Numbered from the stretch's first letter, positions 23,584 through 33,097 are shown. The stretch is 64,000 nt of DNA from an uncultured Poribacteria bacterium (GCA_951813545.1 CATOTL010000001.1:1-64000), one strand, 5' to 3'. Translations and numbers: made by a program. The notes: generated from the letters alone by a model not told the origin.

Positions 23584-23757
23584 ACAACATTTCTCGTGAG
23601 TTTGATATATAGTAAATTCTAAACCTAAACGGACACTTTCGTAGGGGTTAGGTCACCTAACCCGACGGGCTAAACAACATTTCTCGTGAGTTTGATATAT
23701 AGTAAATTCTAAACCTAAACGGACACTTTCGTAGGGGTTAGGTCCCCTAACCCGGCG
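23578..23757. repeat. 90-bp tandem repeat, two units
   Basis: Units at about 23578-23667 and 23668-23757 share TAAACAACATTTCTCGTGAG...TAGTAAATTC...GTAGGGGTTAGG. The first unit includes the stop codon of the oxidoreductase gene. Each carries the GTAGGGGTTAGGTCACCTAAC palindrome, the second with one change. The rest of the spacer to 24009 has a GCCGACAGCCGACAGCCGATAGCC patch and no gene. Confidence 0.85.
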
Positions 23758-24009
23758 GACGAGAAGATCTCGTTCCTACGAGAAGTCCAATACCTTGTTT
23801 TTACCAAACTCACGTAATTTAAGAGTTTTCGTTTGCTACTGTATCTGGTATACTTTTTGCGAGAAAAGCAATGAATGGCAATGATTCTAACTCTTCTTCT
23901 TTGCCGACAGCCGACAGCCGATAGCCACTCTTATACCGATACATCGTTCATCTAAATTGAAAAACATGCTAACACAGCCAAATCTGTTCATTCACGATGG
24001 AGAATTCTA

Positions 24010-26946
24010 ATGCCAGAAAATGATATCCAACTCATCCACAAAGTTTTGTCAGGCAACGACGAAGCATTCACCGTTTTAATCCGAAAATATCAGAAGGGTG
24101 TTCACGCGCTTGCTTGGCGGAAGGTTGGTGACTTTCATTTTGCCGAAGAGATTACGCAGGACGCTTTCCTTCGGGCATACAAAGGACTCTCAAAACTAAA
24201 AGATCCGAGTCAGTTTTCTGGATGGCTTTATGTCATTACGAATCGACTTTGTAAGAATTGGCATAAACAGAAAAAATCGATGATAAAATCGGTGGAGGAT
24301 GTGCCAGTGGTAGAAATGCAGAGAATGTCTTACGAACGTTATGTATCCGATAAAAACGAAAAATCAGCGTGCGAGCGTCGTCATAAAATTGTCGAGAAAC
24401 TTCTGGAAAAATTGCCGGAGAGCGAACGCACCGTCATGACGCTCTACTACCTCGGCGAAATGTCGGCAAAGGAGATTGGAAATTTTTTAGGGGTGTCGGT
24501 GAACACGATCACGAGCCGACTCCAGCGGGCGCGAAAGCGTTTAAAAAAAGAGGAAGAACTCTTAGTTCAAGAGACACTTGGCGGTGTCCAGTTACCCGAT
24601 AGTCTCACGGAGACCATCGCTCAGAAAGTTTCTGATGTGAAATTGACACCTTCGCCGACAGGGAAACCGTTTCTACCGTGGGTGGCTTTTGGCGCAGTGG
24701 CAATTTTAGTGCTGCTCCTATTAAGTGCGAGCAATCAATACCTCGTCCGCTTTCAAAAACCGTATAGTTTTGAACTACAATCCGAACCGACGATTGAAAT
24801 TGTTGACACACCTATCGTTCTCAATATTGACGCGAAACCAGCGGTGCGAAATCAGGCGGGACGCGCCGATACAGCCAATCAGAGCGGCACTGCTGGCGTG
24901 CAGATTTCTGAATCCGTCACAGCCGCGAATGCACAGGGTGAATCGCTCGCACCTTCCGCGGCACAGTGGACACAAACAACAGGACCGCAAGGGGGTCCCG
25001 TGTCTGATATATTTGCGACATCTAAAGGCGTGCTTTACGCCTTCTCACCGACAGGGACCTATAGGTTGGCAGCAAACGCGACTGCGTGGGTGCCAGTTAA
25101 GGTTGATGCTTTGACCGAAGGGGTGCGGGTTCCTATGACAGAGCATCAAGGGACACTCTATATTGTCTCTAAGGATACGGTGTTTGCCTCAACCGATAAC
25201 GGCGAGACATGGCGCACATTCTGCTCCCGGCCTGAAGGAAATGCCATTGGATTTATCATTGTGGATGGAATACAAGGAACTGGTTCGGGTCCTACGATGT
25301 ATCTCGCCCTTGGGGATAAAGGCGTGTTCCGTTCTACGGATGCTGGCGCACAGTGGACTTCTCTTAACGATGGATTGAAGGACAGAACGATTTCCACGGT
25401 AGCAGCAATCGGAAACACGGTGTTTGCTGGCACAGACAGAGGTCTCTACCGACTTGATGCAGGCGCGTGGGAACGCTTGCTGGTGGATGTGCCCGGATCT
25501 ATCTACGCTTTGGTGGTTTCTGAAGACAATCTTTATGTCGGAACAGGTCCTAATTTTTTCACCTTACCACAGATTGGATCAGAACCAACGGAAGTATCAC
25601 AAATGATGTACGACAACAATTTGCGTTTGAGTAGGGTTTTCCATTCCGCTGACTTGGGAGCATCTTGGGTTGAGATAACACCTACGGGTATAATAGCACC
25701 CTCCGGTATAAGTTTGTTGATTGCCGGTAAGACGATCTTAGCACAGTCGTTCAACCAGTTCCGGTCAAAGGATGGTGGGCAGACGTGGACAGACCTTGGG
25801 CTTGAGATAGACTCGCTTAGACAAAATGTTTTTCCGTCTGTAGCAGTGAACGAGAATACTTTTTGCAAAACAGGTCCATCTGGTATCTACCGCACAACTG
25901 ATGCTGGTGAATCGTGGCATCTGTTTATGGACGGGATGGTGGGAACCGGAATACTGAATCTGGCTTTTGCCAATAACAGACTCTATGCGCATACCGAGGA
26001 AGGCATTGTCCAGTCTACAGACGGAGGCGAATCGTGGAAACCTATTCCGGTTGATGCGAATAAGTTTTCGCACAAGCCGGTCAAAGAGGGAAAATCTCAC
26101 CTTGATTTCTCTGCCGAGTCACAATTGGTGATTGCTGGTAATATTCTTTACGTAATTTCACCTGAAGAGAGTAATTCGTGTGTCTTTCGTATGTCCACTG
26201 ATGGTAATACTCTCATTCCGGTTCAAGGGGTTCCTGCTTTTGAAGGGGTCGGCCCGTCTACAAATAACAAGGAAGCGGAACAGACTCACTTATCTGAGGG
26301 GCGTGAAAGCGATGATTCGTATATGTTGTACCTGAGAGAACATGAGCGAATTGGGGCATTCGCTATCAGTGACGGGACGCTTTACGCAGAATACAAACGG
26401 CAGCTTTTCAAATGGCAACCCGGTGATTCAGAATGGAAAGACACGGGACTACTGGATACCGGTGAGTCGCCCGAAGGGGATTTGAAATGTGGATTCAGGT
26501 TAGCCGTTTCAGGAAAGACCGTCTACGTAGGCAAATGGAGTGGTAGGTTGTTCCAATCCAAGGATGCGGGAAGCAGTTGGAGAGACATCACACCGAACCT
26601 CCCATTTCGTTTTACCTGTTTCAAGGATATTGTGTTTGCGGGGTCAACAGTTTACGTCGCGACAGACAACGGCGTTTTAGCATCGCGAACCGGGAAACAC
26701 TGGCGCGTCCTCGCCGATAAAGTCGTTATAGACAGGTTTGCGGTGGACGGTGCAACCATCTACGGTGCCGGTGATACGGGTGTCTATCGCTTGGATATTC
26801 ATGACAAATGGGAACGGATTTCGCCGGGAGTTCCGGGTCAGGTGCTATCGCTTGTCGTCGATCGCGACAGACTTTACGTCGCCACCAAACACCGCGGAAT
26901 GTTCCACATCTCACTTGAAGAAAATAATTACATGGCAAGTGAATAG
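24010..26946 (+). CDS. ECF sigma factor fused to a membrane helix and BNR/YCF48-type beta-propeller
   Basis: A 978-residue fusion. Residues 10-85 are sigma region 2 (FAEEITQDAFLRAYKGL) and 125-180 region 4 (LPESERTVMTLYYLGEMSAKEIG, then an HTH). A single membrane helix spans 221-240. Residues about 300-975 are a propeller with repeated STDNGETW, STDAGAQW, SKDGGQTW and STDGGESW BNR-like motifs. The sigma part would be cytoplasmic and the propeller periplasmic, so the protein may act as its own sensor, released by proteolysis or held inactive at the membrane. Fusions of ECF sigma factors to C-terminal membrane and sensor domains are known. A sigma-54 activator gene follows 51 bases downstream. 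Confidence 0.85.
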   Translation: MPENDIQLIHKVLSGNDEAFTVLIRKYQKGVHALAWRKVGDFHFAEEITQDAFLRAYKGLSKLKDPSQFSGWLYVITNRLCKNWHKQKKSMIKSVEDVPVVEMQRMSYERYVSDKNEKSACERRHKIVEKLLEKLPESERTVMTLYYLGEMSAKEIGNFLGVSVNTITSRLQRARKRLKKEEELLVQETLGGVQLPDSLTETIAQKVSDVKLTPSPTGKPFLPWVAFGAVAILVLLLLSASNQYLVRFQKPYSFELQSEPTIEIVDTPIVLNIDAKPAVRNQAGRADTANQSGTAGVQISESVTAANAQGESLAPSAAQWTQTTGPQGGPVSDIFATSKGVLYAFSPTGTYRLAANATAWVPVKVDALTEGVRVPMTEHQGTLYIVSKDTVFASTDNGETWRTFCSRPEGNAIGFIIVDGIQGTGSGPTMYLALGDKGVFRSTDAGAQWTSLNDGLKDRTISTVAAIGNTVFAGTDRGLYRLDAGAWERLLVDVPGSIYALVVSEDNLYVGTGPNFFTLPQIGSEPTEVSQMMYDNNLRLSRVFHSADLGASWVEITPTGIIAPSGISLLIAGKTILAQSFNQFRSKDGGQTWTDLGLEIDSLRQNVFPSVAVNENTFCKTGPSGIYRTTDAGESWHLFMDGMVGTGILNLAFANNRLYAHTEEGIVQSTDGGESWKPIPVDANKFSHKPVKEGKSHLDFSAESQLVIAGNILYVISPEESNSCVFRMSTDGNTLIPVQGVPAFEGVGPSTNNKEAEQTHLSEGRESDDSYMLYLREHERIGAFAISDGTLYAEYKRQLFKWQPGDSEWKDTGLLDTGESPEGDLKCGFRLAVSGKTVYVGKWSGRLFQSKDAGSSWRDITPNLPFRFTCFKDIVFAGSTVYVATDNGVLASRTGKHWRVLADKVVIDRFAVDGATIYGAGDTGVYRLDIHDKWERISPGVPGQVLSLVVDRDRLYVATKHRGMFHISLEENNYMASE

Positions 26947-26997
26947 ACCCTCACCTTACTTATCTGCTCAGGAACCTAAAAATCGGATGGGAAAACG

Positions 26998-28260
26998 ATG
27001 AAGAACCCGATAGGAACAGAGGATTGCGGGAATCAGGTTTACGTCATCACTGTTGACGCTGCTGTCAATGGAGAATGTTTGCGCGACTTCCTTGAACAGC
27101 AGGGTTACACTTTCTTTACGGCTTCCGAGGACAGTGAATCCTTTCGCCACATTCAGGAGGCGATGCTGCGACCGCAAGGAGCCGCGCAGGAAAACGACAG
27201 TGCTCCTAACACTACAGGAGAATCAGGACCGAGAACAGGAGAGACGATACCACCGGAAACGGCACTCTCAAGATCGGATTTTCACGGGGATTACGCAGAC
27301 ATTCTCGGTGAGAGCGCAGCGCATCTTGAGGTGCTCGAATCTATTGAGACGTTTGCTAAATCTTCTCAAACGGTGCTAATTTCTGGCGAGACGGGGACCG
27401 GGAAAGAGTTGGTCGCCGCTGCCTTACACGCCCAGAGTCCTCGTGCCGGGAACGCCATAGCTGTCGTGAACTGTGGAGGGATTGCGGAGTACTTAATAGC
27501 AAGTGAGTTTTTTGGTCACGAGAAGGGGGCGTTTACCGGCGCGGATCAGCAAAAAATCGGGTTGTTTGAAACCGCATCGGGCGGCACACTGTTCCTTGAT
27601 GAAATCGCTGAACTTCCGATGCCCCTACAACCGACGCTGTTGCGGGTACTTCAGGAAGGCGAGATTCGGCGCGTCGGCGGAACGGAACAGATTCCGATAG
27701 ATGTGCGCGTCATAGCCGCTACCAACACCGACCTTGCCGAAGCCGTTGAAGCCGGTAGATTTCGCCGAGACCTTTATGAGCGATTAAAACCGCTGCATAT
27801 CTCGCTGCCCGCATTGCGCGAACGGCGAGGAGACATCCCCGCGTTAGCAATCCACTTCTTGGCGAAAGCACTCACAGATACCACTCAAAAGATAGAGGAC
27901 ATAAGCCCAGAAATCCTCTCATTATTTCACGACTATGCCTGGCCCGGGAATATCCGGGAGTTGGAAGGTGTCATCGGTCGAGCCGTCCTGTTAGCCAAAG
28001 GCGGTCTCATCTTACCCGAGCACTTACCCAAACCCGTTCAAAAATCCCATACACCGCCATTAGACCTCGCTTCAGACGATTCTACCGACCTCGGACGTTC
28101 CACGCTGCCTTTCCCGATCGGCACAACCCTGAAAGAGATAGAGAAGTCCGCCATCTTGATAACCTTAGCACGCGAGGACGGCAATCAATCAAAAACGGCA
28201 AAGATCCTCGGGATACATCGGCGGACCTTGCACAACAAACTACGCGACTACAACGTGTGA
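26998..28260 (+). CDS. Sigma-54-dependent transcriptional activator (NtrC-like)
   Basis: A 420-residue bacterial enhancer-binding protein. The N-terminus (1-95) is short and only weakly receiver-like, with no clear phosphoacceptor Asp. The AAA+ domain has Walker A GETGTGKE (130-137), the sigma-54 contact loop GAFTGA (177-182), Walker B GGTLFLDEI (195-203) and a downstream AATNTDL. The C-terminus has a Fis-type HTH (QSKTAKILGIHRRTLHNKL). Fragments of its 3' end recur at 42599-42862 and 57556-57693, just upstream of sigma-54 promoters. It probably controls the sigma-54 promoters of this window. Confidence 0.92.
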   Translation: MKNPIGTEDCGNQVYVITVDAAVNGECLRDFLEQQGYTFFTASEDSESFRHIQEAMLRPQGAAQENDSAPNTTGESGPRTGETIPPETALSRSDFHGDYADILGESAAHLEVLESIETFAKSSQTVLISGETGTGKELVAAALHAQSPRAGNAIAVVNCGGIAEYLIASEFFGHEKGAFTGADQQKIGLFETASGGTLFLDEIAELPMPLQPTLLRVLQEGEIRRVGGTEQIPIDVRVIAATNTDLAEAVEAGRFRRDLYERLKPLHISLPALRERRGDIPALAIHFLAKALTDTTQKIEDISPEILSLFHDYAWPGNIRELEGVIGRAVLLAKGGLILPEHLPKPVQKSHTPPLDLASDDSTDLGRSTLPFPIGTTLKEIEKSAILITLAREDGNQSKTAKILGIHRRTLHNKLRDYNV

Positions 28261-28365
28261 AGAAGGAAACTTGACATTGCCTTCCACTACCGACGCGCGG
28301 GTAGAAGCACCCCTCTTGGTTTCGTGTGCGACTGGGTACATTTTACCCAGTTCTATGGAAAAATG

Positions 28366-28379
28366 TTCACATGTGTGAA
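28366..28379. promoter_or_regulatory. Palindromic upstream site
   Basis: TTCACATGTGTGAA, about 55 bases upstream of the sigma-54 promoter, with another inverted repeat ACTGGGTA-CATTT-TACCCAGT at 28331-28351. Candidate activator site; it differs from the GGAAAGA-A-TCTTTCC sites at other copies. Confidence 0.45.
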
Positions 28380-28433
28380 AAATATGCCCAGTTGAAAAAA
28401 GGCGAGATCCTGTCACAGTGCGGTTTCTCACAT

Positions 28434-28449
28434 TGGCACGATACTTGCT
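28434..28449 (+). promoter_or_regulatory. Sigma-54 (-24/-12) promoter
   Basis: TGGCACG-ATAC-TTGCT is an almost perfect sigma-54 promoter. The same block, with the conserved stretch GGCGAGATCCTGTCACAG just upstream, occurs at 37617, 40246, 43005 and 57864. Here it lies between the activator gene and the Cys-rich peptide gene at 28834. Confidence 0.85.
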
Positions 28450-28454
28450 ATATA

Positions 28455-28730
28455 GGCATAATATAGAACTTACGCACAAAATGGATATTAAGGCTGAAAG
28501 GGAACCCGGATGCTTGGATGGACAAACGCCACAACGCTTCCAAGCTTCCAAACGCACAAGCCAACGAATCGATGGTGCGTAAGTCCTCATATAATAACTT
28601 GGCAGTCTCCTCTATTTTGAGAGGTGCGTCGAGGGTATCATGACTACCCATCGACGCGGCACTGCCATAATCGGACTATGACAGCGTTAGCCTAAGTATA
28701 CCACAAACATCCTGTTTTGTGAAACGCTTA
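28455..28730 (-). mobile_element. tnpB-less IS605-type left-end relic (relic B)
   Basis: On the minus strand TTCACA (28723-28718), a 17-base spacer and TATACT (28700-28695) are followed by a branched hairpin (28666-28601), the order seen at the left ends of the tnpB elements. An ACTTACGCAC/GTGCGTAAGT inverted repeat bounds the left part. No tnpB. It separates the sigma-54 promoter from the gene at 28834. Confidence 0.5.
28601..28666. ncRNA. Three-way-junction RNA fold
   Basis: Outer stem GGCAGT/ACTGCC encloses two hairpins, CCTCT-N6-AGAGG and GCGTCGA...TCGACGC. It may be an IS left-end structure or a structured leader of the peptide transcript read from the sigma-54 promoter. Confidence 0.4.
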
Positions 28731-28833
28731 GGTTAGCATCTTATATAACAACAATGGATTGCCAAGAACGCAAAACGCCTTACCGTTTGCATTCCCAAAG
28801 CAATCCACGAATACTAAAATAAAGGAGAATTAC

Positions 28834-29091
28834 ATGAATCGCTTTCAGGTCAAAACCCTCGCTGTTCTCGTACTCATCGCTTTTGCTTCAATGGGTGCGT
28901 TCGTACTCACAGATAATTTTGTGCCAAAAGCACATGCTAACGATGGATGTGCAGCGGCGGCAGCAGCATGTGGTGATGCAGTCGAACATGCATTAGAGAC
29001 ATGCGCAAATGCCATTGATTTGGCTTGTTTACTAGCTGCTATAAATGCGTGGAATCTGTGTGTGCACGCGGCCGAAGAGTGTTTTGGATAA
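28834..29091 (+). CDS. Small secreted Ala/Cys-rich peptide
   Basis: An 85-residue protein. The signal peptide ends AHA|N at about 35-36. The mature ~50 residues have six Cys spaced at helix-compatible intervals (CAAAAAACGDAVEHALETC and so on) and look amphipathic helical. AAAGGAG precedes the ATG; an upstream in-frame start is ignored. It could be a disulfide-stapled helical peptide. It is not related in sequence to the A or B peptides. Probably transcribed from the sigma-54 promoter at 28434. Confidence 0.7.
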   Translation: MNRFQVKTLAVLVLIAFASMGAFVLTDNFVPKAHANDGCAAAAAACGDAVEHALETCANAIDLACLLAAINAWNLCVHAAEECFG

Positions 29092-29159
29092 ATATCCATG
29101 CAGTCTTACAACATTAGCGAGCGAGGCTCATCTTAATGTATGAGTCAACGCCCGGTTAT

Positions 29160-29208
29160 GGCACCTGAGTCGATTCCGAATTCTCTATTGGGAATCGACT
29201 CGGGTGCC
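29160..29208 (+). terminator. Strong stem-loop after the small peptide gene
   Basis: GGCACC-T-GAGTCGATTCC paired with GGAATCGACTC-G-GGTGCC, a 17-bp stem with one internal mismatch, followed by TCTT. Likely terminator or attenuator before the lipoprotein gene. Confidence 0.6.
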
Positions 29209-29240
29209 TCTTCATCTATTCCATCTAAGGAGAAAGTCGG

Positions 29241-30191
29241 ATGCTCTATTTTCGATGTCAATATCAGTCTCTGTTGAATCTGTTGACGTTTTGTGTGTTT
29301 CTCGGGGTTGCAGCAGTTTGCGGTTGTTCGGAACCCGAGAACCGTAACGTGTTAGCCCCTACTTCTACAGTAGAAATAACACCGAACTCAATCTCCAAAG
29401 AAATGGTGGCAGAATTGCTGGCAAATATAGAGAAAAATATGTTTGCAGCAGAAATGGAGGTCGCACCCCAAGTCGCTGCCGCGCCAATGGCACCGATGCA
29501 AAGGCCCCCCACAATTGCGGAGATGATGGCAGCGTTGCGTCTGGAATTTCCCGGCAACGTTTTAGACGAAGACTTCACAAGGATTCGAGAAATCATCGAG
29601 TCAGAAACCTATGTAGACTTCTTGAAACGTACCTATCCGCAGGAAAATCAGTTTCGGACGTTTGATGCGTTTTGGGAGTTAGCGTCCGTAGATGAGGAAG
29701 GGTACATGGAGTTTTTGAACACACATTTTAAGCCACCGCTCGCTGAACCCACTGCTGAGGATGTTGAGGTCCTTCATTATATGACTTTGTTTCATCGTAA
29801 CCTCAATGTCCGAAGATACCACGACGAGTCAATCCAAGTAAATGACGCTCTGCTAGAAATGCTGATAAATGAGCCTGTGTACTCTTGGCTAAAGAAACGC
29901 TTTAGTAACGCTAATGGCGGATTAAATGTCCTTCTTTGGTTAAAGGTTTTTATGTATCATGACCTTTGGGTCAAGAAAATGCAAGAGGAAGATCGGAAAA
30001 AAATCCAAGCATTTTTTCTTGAACGGGGGGCTCAAAAAGGGTTTTTACGGTTCGCACTTCAAGAACCGGTGCGCCTCGGATACATCCTCAAAGATTTTCC
30101 CAATACTCAAGTGTTCCAGAGATGGGTGGATGGAGAATTTAGTAAAAATGGGGGTCAGCAGGGGCAACGCCCAGAAAACGAAAGACAGTGA
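29241..30191 (+). CDS. Predicted lipoprotein, paralogue of 30786-31583
   Basis: A 316-residue protein with a lipoprotein signal (hydrophobic 12-28, then CGCSEP near 29). AAGGAG precedes the ATG. The mature part shares with the protein at 30786 the stretches PPTI.E, F(P/E)...DEDF, TYVDFLKR, QF.TFDA(F/Y)W and IGYILKDF.-TQVFQRW; the last reads LGYILKDFPNTQVFQRW here. The family is unknown to me. It lies in the same apparent sigma-54 unit as the small peptide. Confidence 0.75.
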   Translation: MLYFRCQYQSLLNLLTFCVFLGVAAVCGCSEPENRNVLAPTSTVEITPNSISKEMVAELLANIEKNMFAAEMEVAPQVAAAPMAPMQRPPTIAEMMAALRLEFPGNVLDEDFTRIREIIESETYVDFLKRTYPQENQFRTFDAFWELASVDEEGYMEFLNTHFKPPLAEPTAEDVEVLHYMTLFHRNLNVRRYHDESIQVNDALLEMLINEPVYSWLKKRFSNANGGLNVLLWLKVFMYHDLWVKKMQEEDRKKIQAFFLERGAQKGFLRFALQEPVRLGYILKDFPNTQVFQRWVDGEFSKNGGQQGQRPENERQ

Positions 30192-30242
30192 CAAACGTCT
30201 ATTGTCCTACGATAGTGCAGACGGCGTGTTACTGAAGGGAAT

Positions 30243-30740
30243 TAAATGACAATCCCAAGCGTTTAGGCTTCGGGTCCAACCCCGTAACGCCCGTGCTGGA
30301 GTCAAAAAAGAGTTGACACAAGACAAAAAATTATGGTATACTATTCTCATAACCCGTGGCAGTCATACTGACTCTACCGCTTGGTAGAGTGACTGCCCGC
30401 CCTATCAGTATAATGGGTTAAGGTTATGGGTTGATACCATTTTTGATTATCTATCACCACTACAAGTGAGGTGATAGCCAAAATGTTCGTAAAACAACGG
30501 TAACGAATACATTGGGTATTGTTACGTATCAGGGGGCCACCCAAGCTATCTGTCCCTTGTAGTCGTGTCTGTGGTGCGCACCGCGGGTAAGTATAACCCG
30601 TGTAGGTTCGGTCTCAGAGTTACCAAAGCCGAACTCATACCGTTCCAGTCTACCCAGAGTTAGACGAAACGCTGCGCGAATACTGTTGGGAGTCGCGTCT
30701 TCAAAGAAGCCCACCGCTTTAGCTGTGGGAGTGCATCACA
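30243..30740 (+). mobile_element. ~500-bp tnpB-less IS605-type element (element C)
   Basis: Plus-strand order: left hairpin CCCAAGCG...GCTTCGGG; promoter TTGACA (30313)-18 bp-TATACT (30337); nested hairpin GGCAGTCA/TGACTGCC with inner CTCTACC-GCTT-GGTAGAG (30358-30397); about 300 bases of structured non-coding DNA; right hairpin CCCACCGC...GCTGTGGG and GTGCATCAC. Could be a passenger carrying an unlinked guide RNA. It separates the two lipoprotein genes. Confidence 0.65.
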
Positions 30741-30785
30741 GTACCCTCTCGGACAACATCCTAACCTTCTGAGGATATAACGAAC

Positions 30786-31583
30786 ATGCGATTCTTTAAG
30801 TGTGAGCGTTTTTTCAACCCACTGCAGATCTGTCTCCTTTTAGCCGGATCGCTATTTTTTGCGTGTCAATCAAGTCCCGATCCAAGCACTCTCAAACCCG
30901 AAAAAGCGGACATTGACACGGAAGATAGTATTGCGTCAATCGCACGACCGCCAACGATCGAGGAGACGTTTGAACACCTCAAACGTGAAAACCCTGGTGA
31001 CATTTTAGATGACGACTTCAAAACCCTCCGACGGCTTGTCACGTCCAAAACCTATTTAGACTTCCTCAGACATAACCATCCCATAGAAGATCAGTTTCAG
31101 ACGTTTGATGCGTACTGGCACATCGCAGCGTTAGATCCATCGCGATATATGCCATTTTTGAAGGAACATCTTGAGAAACCTGATGAAGAAGATGCCGCGA
31201 ATACACATCTTTTTGCGAAATATCATAGGCATGTTATGACCCGTGAATACCATGGCGAAAACCCTGAAAGGTTTCGAGATGAATGGGCGAAGTTGCTAGA
31301 TGGTCCCGGACTAGATATAGCAGTTAGGCATTTTGTAGACGATGATCGGAATGCTGTAGACGGGTTGGGTCTCCTTTTCTTTCTCGCGGAAGTCACCCTT
31401 TACGTTAAAGAAACTGAGCGGACAGATGCTACGAGTGCTGGAGAACTGCTTGGTGAACACGGTGAGCATGACGCACTTATTTGGATCGCCATCAAGGATC
31501 CCGTGTTAATCGGATATATTCTCAAAGATTTTACGGACGTTCAAGTGTTCCAAAGATGGATGGCTGGAGAATTTCATCAATAA
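30786..31583 (+). CDS. Predicted lipoprotein, paralogue of 29241-30191
   Basis: A 265-residue protein. The signal LLLAGSLFFAC|QSS (Cys about 27) is a standard lipobox. The mature domain shows PPTIEETFEHL, DILDDDF, TYLDFLRH, QFQTFDAYWHIA and IGYILKDFTDVQVFQRWMAGEF, clearly homologous to the first lipoprotein but about 50 residues shorter. The next gene begins 14 bases on, so the two are in one operon. Confidence 0.75.
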   Translation: MRFFKCERFFNPLQICLLLAGSLFFACQSSPDPSTLKPEKADIDTEDSIASIARPPTIEETFEHLKRENPGDILDDDFKTLRRLVTSKTYLDFLRHNHPIEDQFQTFDAYWHIAALDPSRYMPFLKEHLEKPDEEDAANTHLFAKYHRHVMTREYHGENPERFRDEWAKLLDGPGLDIAVRHFVDDDRNAVDGLGLLFFLAEVTLYVKETERTDATSAGELLGEHGEHDALIWIAIKDPVLIGYILKDFTDVQVFQRWMAGEFHQ

Positions 31584-31597
31584 GGAGAAATAACAGA

Positions 31598-32632
31598 ATG
31601 AACAAATTATTTTACCCTATTCTTGGTATTATGTTAATCCTAATAGGTGTTAGTGCCTTTTTGTGGATTTCAAAACCTGCTGATATGACCGAACCAAATC
31701 GTCAAACCGATGAGAAGGAGAAATCTATCAATAACGATCAGCCCTCTCAATCAAGCACGATTCCAACTGAGACAAACAAAACCGGACCAAGAGAGCAACT
31801 TGGTGCTTTCTTTTCTGAAGAACAACTCGCGAGTCCAGAGATGCAACGCATATTTGAGATTCTGGAGTCCTCCGAGGGGCAAGCGTTTTTGAAAAGCGAC
31901 TCGAATGGCTTAGCAGATACTTTCGCGTTCTTTGAATCCCAAGGTTTGAAAGTCAATCGCAATATGTTTACAGAACAATACCGCAGCGTCTTCCCAACCG
32001 GAGAACCAGAGGAATTTGAGCAGGAGATGCGCCAACGCTTAGTAGAAGTGGCGGGCTCGGCAGAACTTGATCCAAAGAATCAAGAAGAATTAGATCGTTT
32101 CATGGATCTTGTTATGAAATTCCGCAGGGATAAACGGAATTCCGCGTGGGTATCCGGCAAGTTTCAGGGAAATAATAAGGCATTCGGGAAGTGGGTTGTT
32201 CAAACCCTCCGAAACCCAGTTCCCTCACCTGTTGAACAAACGCCGGAGACTGTCGCCAGCGAAAGTGAATTCACCTTTGAGATGCCACCAGATGCACAAG
32301 ACACAGTGGAATTTTCAACAGAAGAAGCAGAACTATTACCCGAGCCGCCAACATTGGAGGCGGATATTCCCACAACCGAAACAGAGATGTTAGAACAGGT
32401 GACAGAGCAGCCCATCGAAATAGACGCAGAACAGTTAACACCTGAACTACCAACTGAAGCACAACTTGAGGCTTCCCTCCGAGAACAGTTTAAACCGGAA
32501 CGTTATCAAAAAGCGATCTCCACTTTGAACCGCTATGGACCCCAAGAAGGGCTCCGTCGCTTAAAATCTGACGATCCAGAGATTGCTAAGCGGATTGAAC
32601 CTCTGCTGAAAAGAAAGGAGAACTCTCAATGA
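31598..32632 (+). CDS. Membrane-anchored acidic protein of unknown function
   Basis: A 344-residue protein with one N-terminal helix (MNKLFYPILGIMLILIGVSAF), then a charged helical region and a Glu/Thr/Pro-rich linker (about 210-285) before a C-terminal ~50-residue domain. AAGGAG precedes the ATG at 31598; upstream in-frame codons overlap the previous gene. The stop overlaps the next start by four bases. Architecture suggests a periplasmic scaffold; no family recognised. Confidence 0.65.
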   Translation: MNKLFYPILGIMLILIGVSAFLWISKPADMTEPNRQTDEKEKSINNDQPSQSSTIPTETNKTGPREQLGAFFSEEQLASPEMQRIFEILESSEGQAFLKSDSNGLADTFAFFESQGLKVNRNMFTEQYRSVFPTGEPEEFEQEMRQRLVEVAGSAELDPKNQEELDRFMDLVMKFRRDKRNSAWVSGKFQGNNKAFGKWVVQTLRNPVPSPVEQTPETVASESEFTFEMPPDAQDTVEFSTEEAELLPEPPTLEADIPTTETEMLEQVTEQPIEIDAEQLTPELPTEAQLEASLREQFKPERYQKAISTLNRYGPQEGLRRLKSDDPEIAKRIEPLLKRKENSQ

Positions 32633-32940
32633 AACAAAAAAGTATAACGCTTGCGATAAAAACATTGCTCTGTATCGGTGTGATTGCCGTGTGTTTTATC
32701 GTCTACACACTCGTCAGTCCCGTTGCGATGACGGACCAACAGACACCAACACTCACGAATCAGCCGAAGGATGCGACGCAATCTGCGGTAAAAGCGAAAT
32801 CCAAAAAGAAATCGTGTGGGTGTTGTGCAGAGCGGATGGAACGTCTCCGCAAAGCCATAAAACAGCAGACGGTTTCCCCGGAACCGGAATCCGCAGAGCA
32901 AGAAACCGAGGATCAAGAGGTTGCCAAAAAGCCTCAATGA
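32629..32940 (+). CDS. Small membrane protein with CGCCAER motif
   Basis: A 103-residue protein with an N-terminal helix (10-32) and a basic stretch leading to SCGCCAERMERLRKA, then an acidic tail. The start overlaps the upstream stop (ATGA). A second protein with the same CGCCAER core is at 36286. Three adjacent thiols beside a basic helix could bind a metal or take part in disulfide exchange; function unknown. Confidence 0.65.
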   Translation: MKQKSITLAIKTLLCIGVIAVCFIVYTLVSPVAMTDQQTPTLTNQPKDATQSAVKAKSKKKSCGCCAERMERLRKAIKQQTVSPEPESAEQETEDQEVAKKPQ

Positions 32941-33097
32941 TTCCAGTCAGGCATTAGCTCCCACGGGGTTGGAGATTATCAACCGGTGGTTCAACACATT
33001 TGCATACCACATACTGCTGTGTAGGAGTGACCTTCGCTCAACATCTTTCATTCCGTCAGAAAAAAGGTAGTAGGACGCAACCCTTGCCCTCTGCTAT

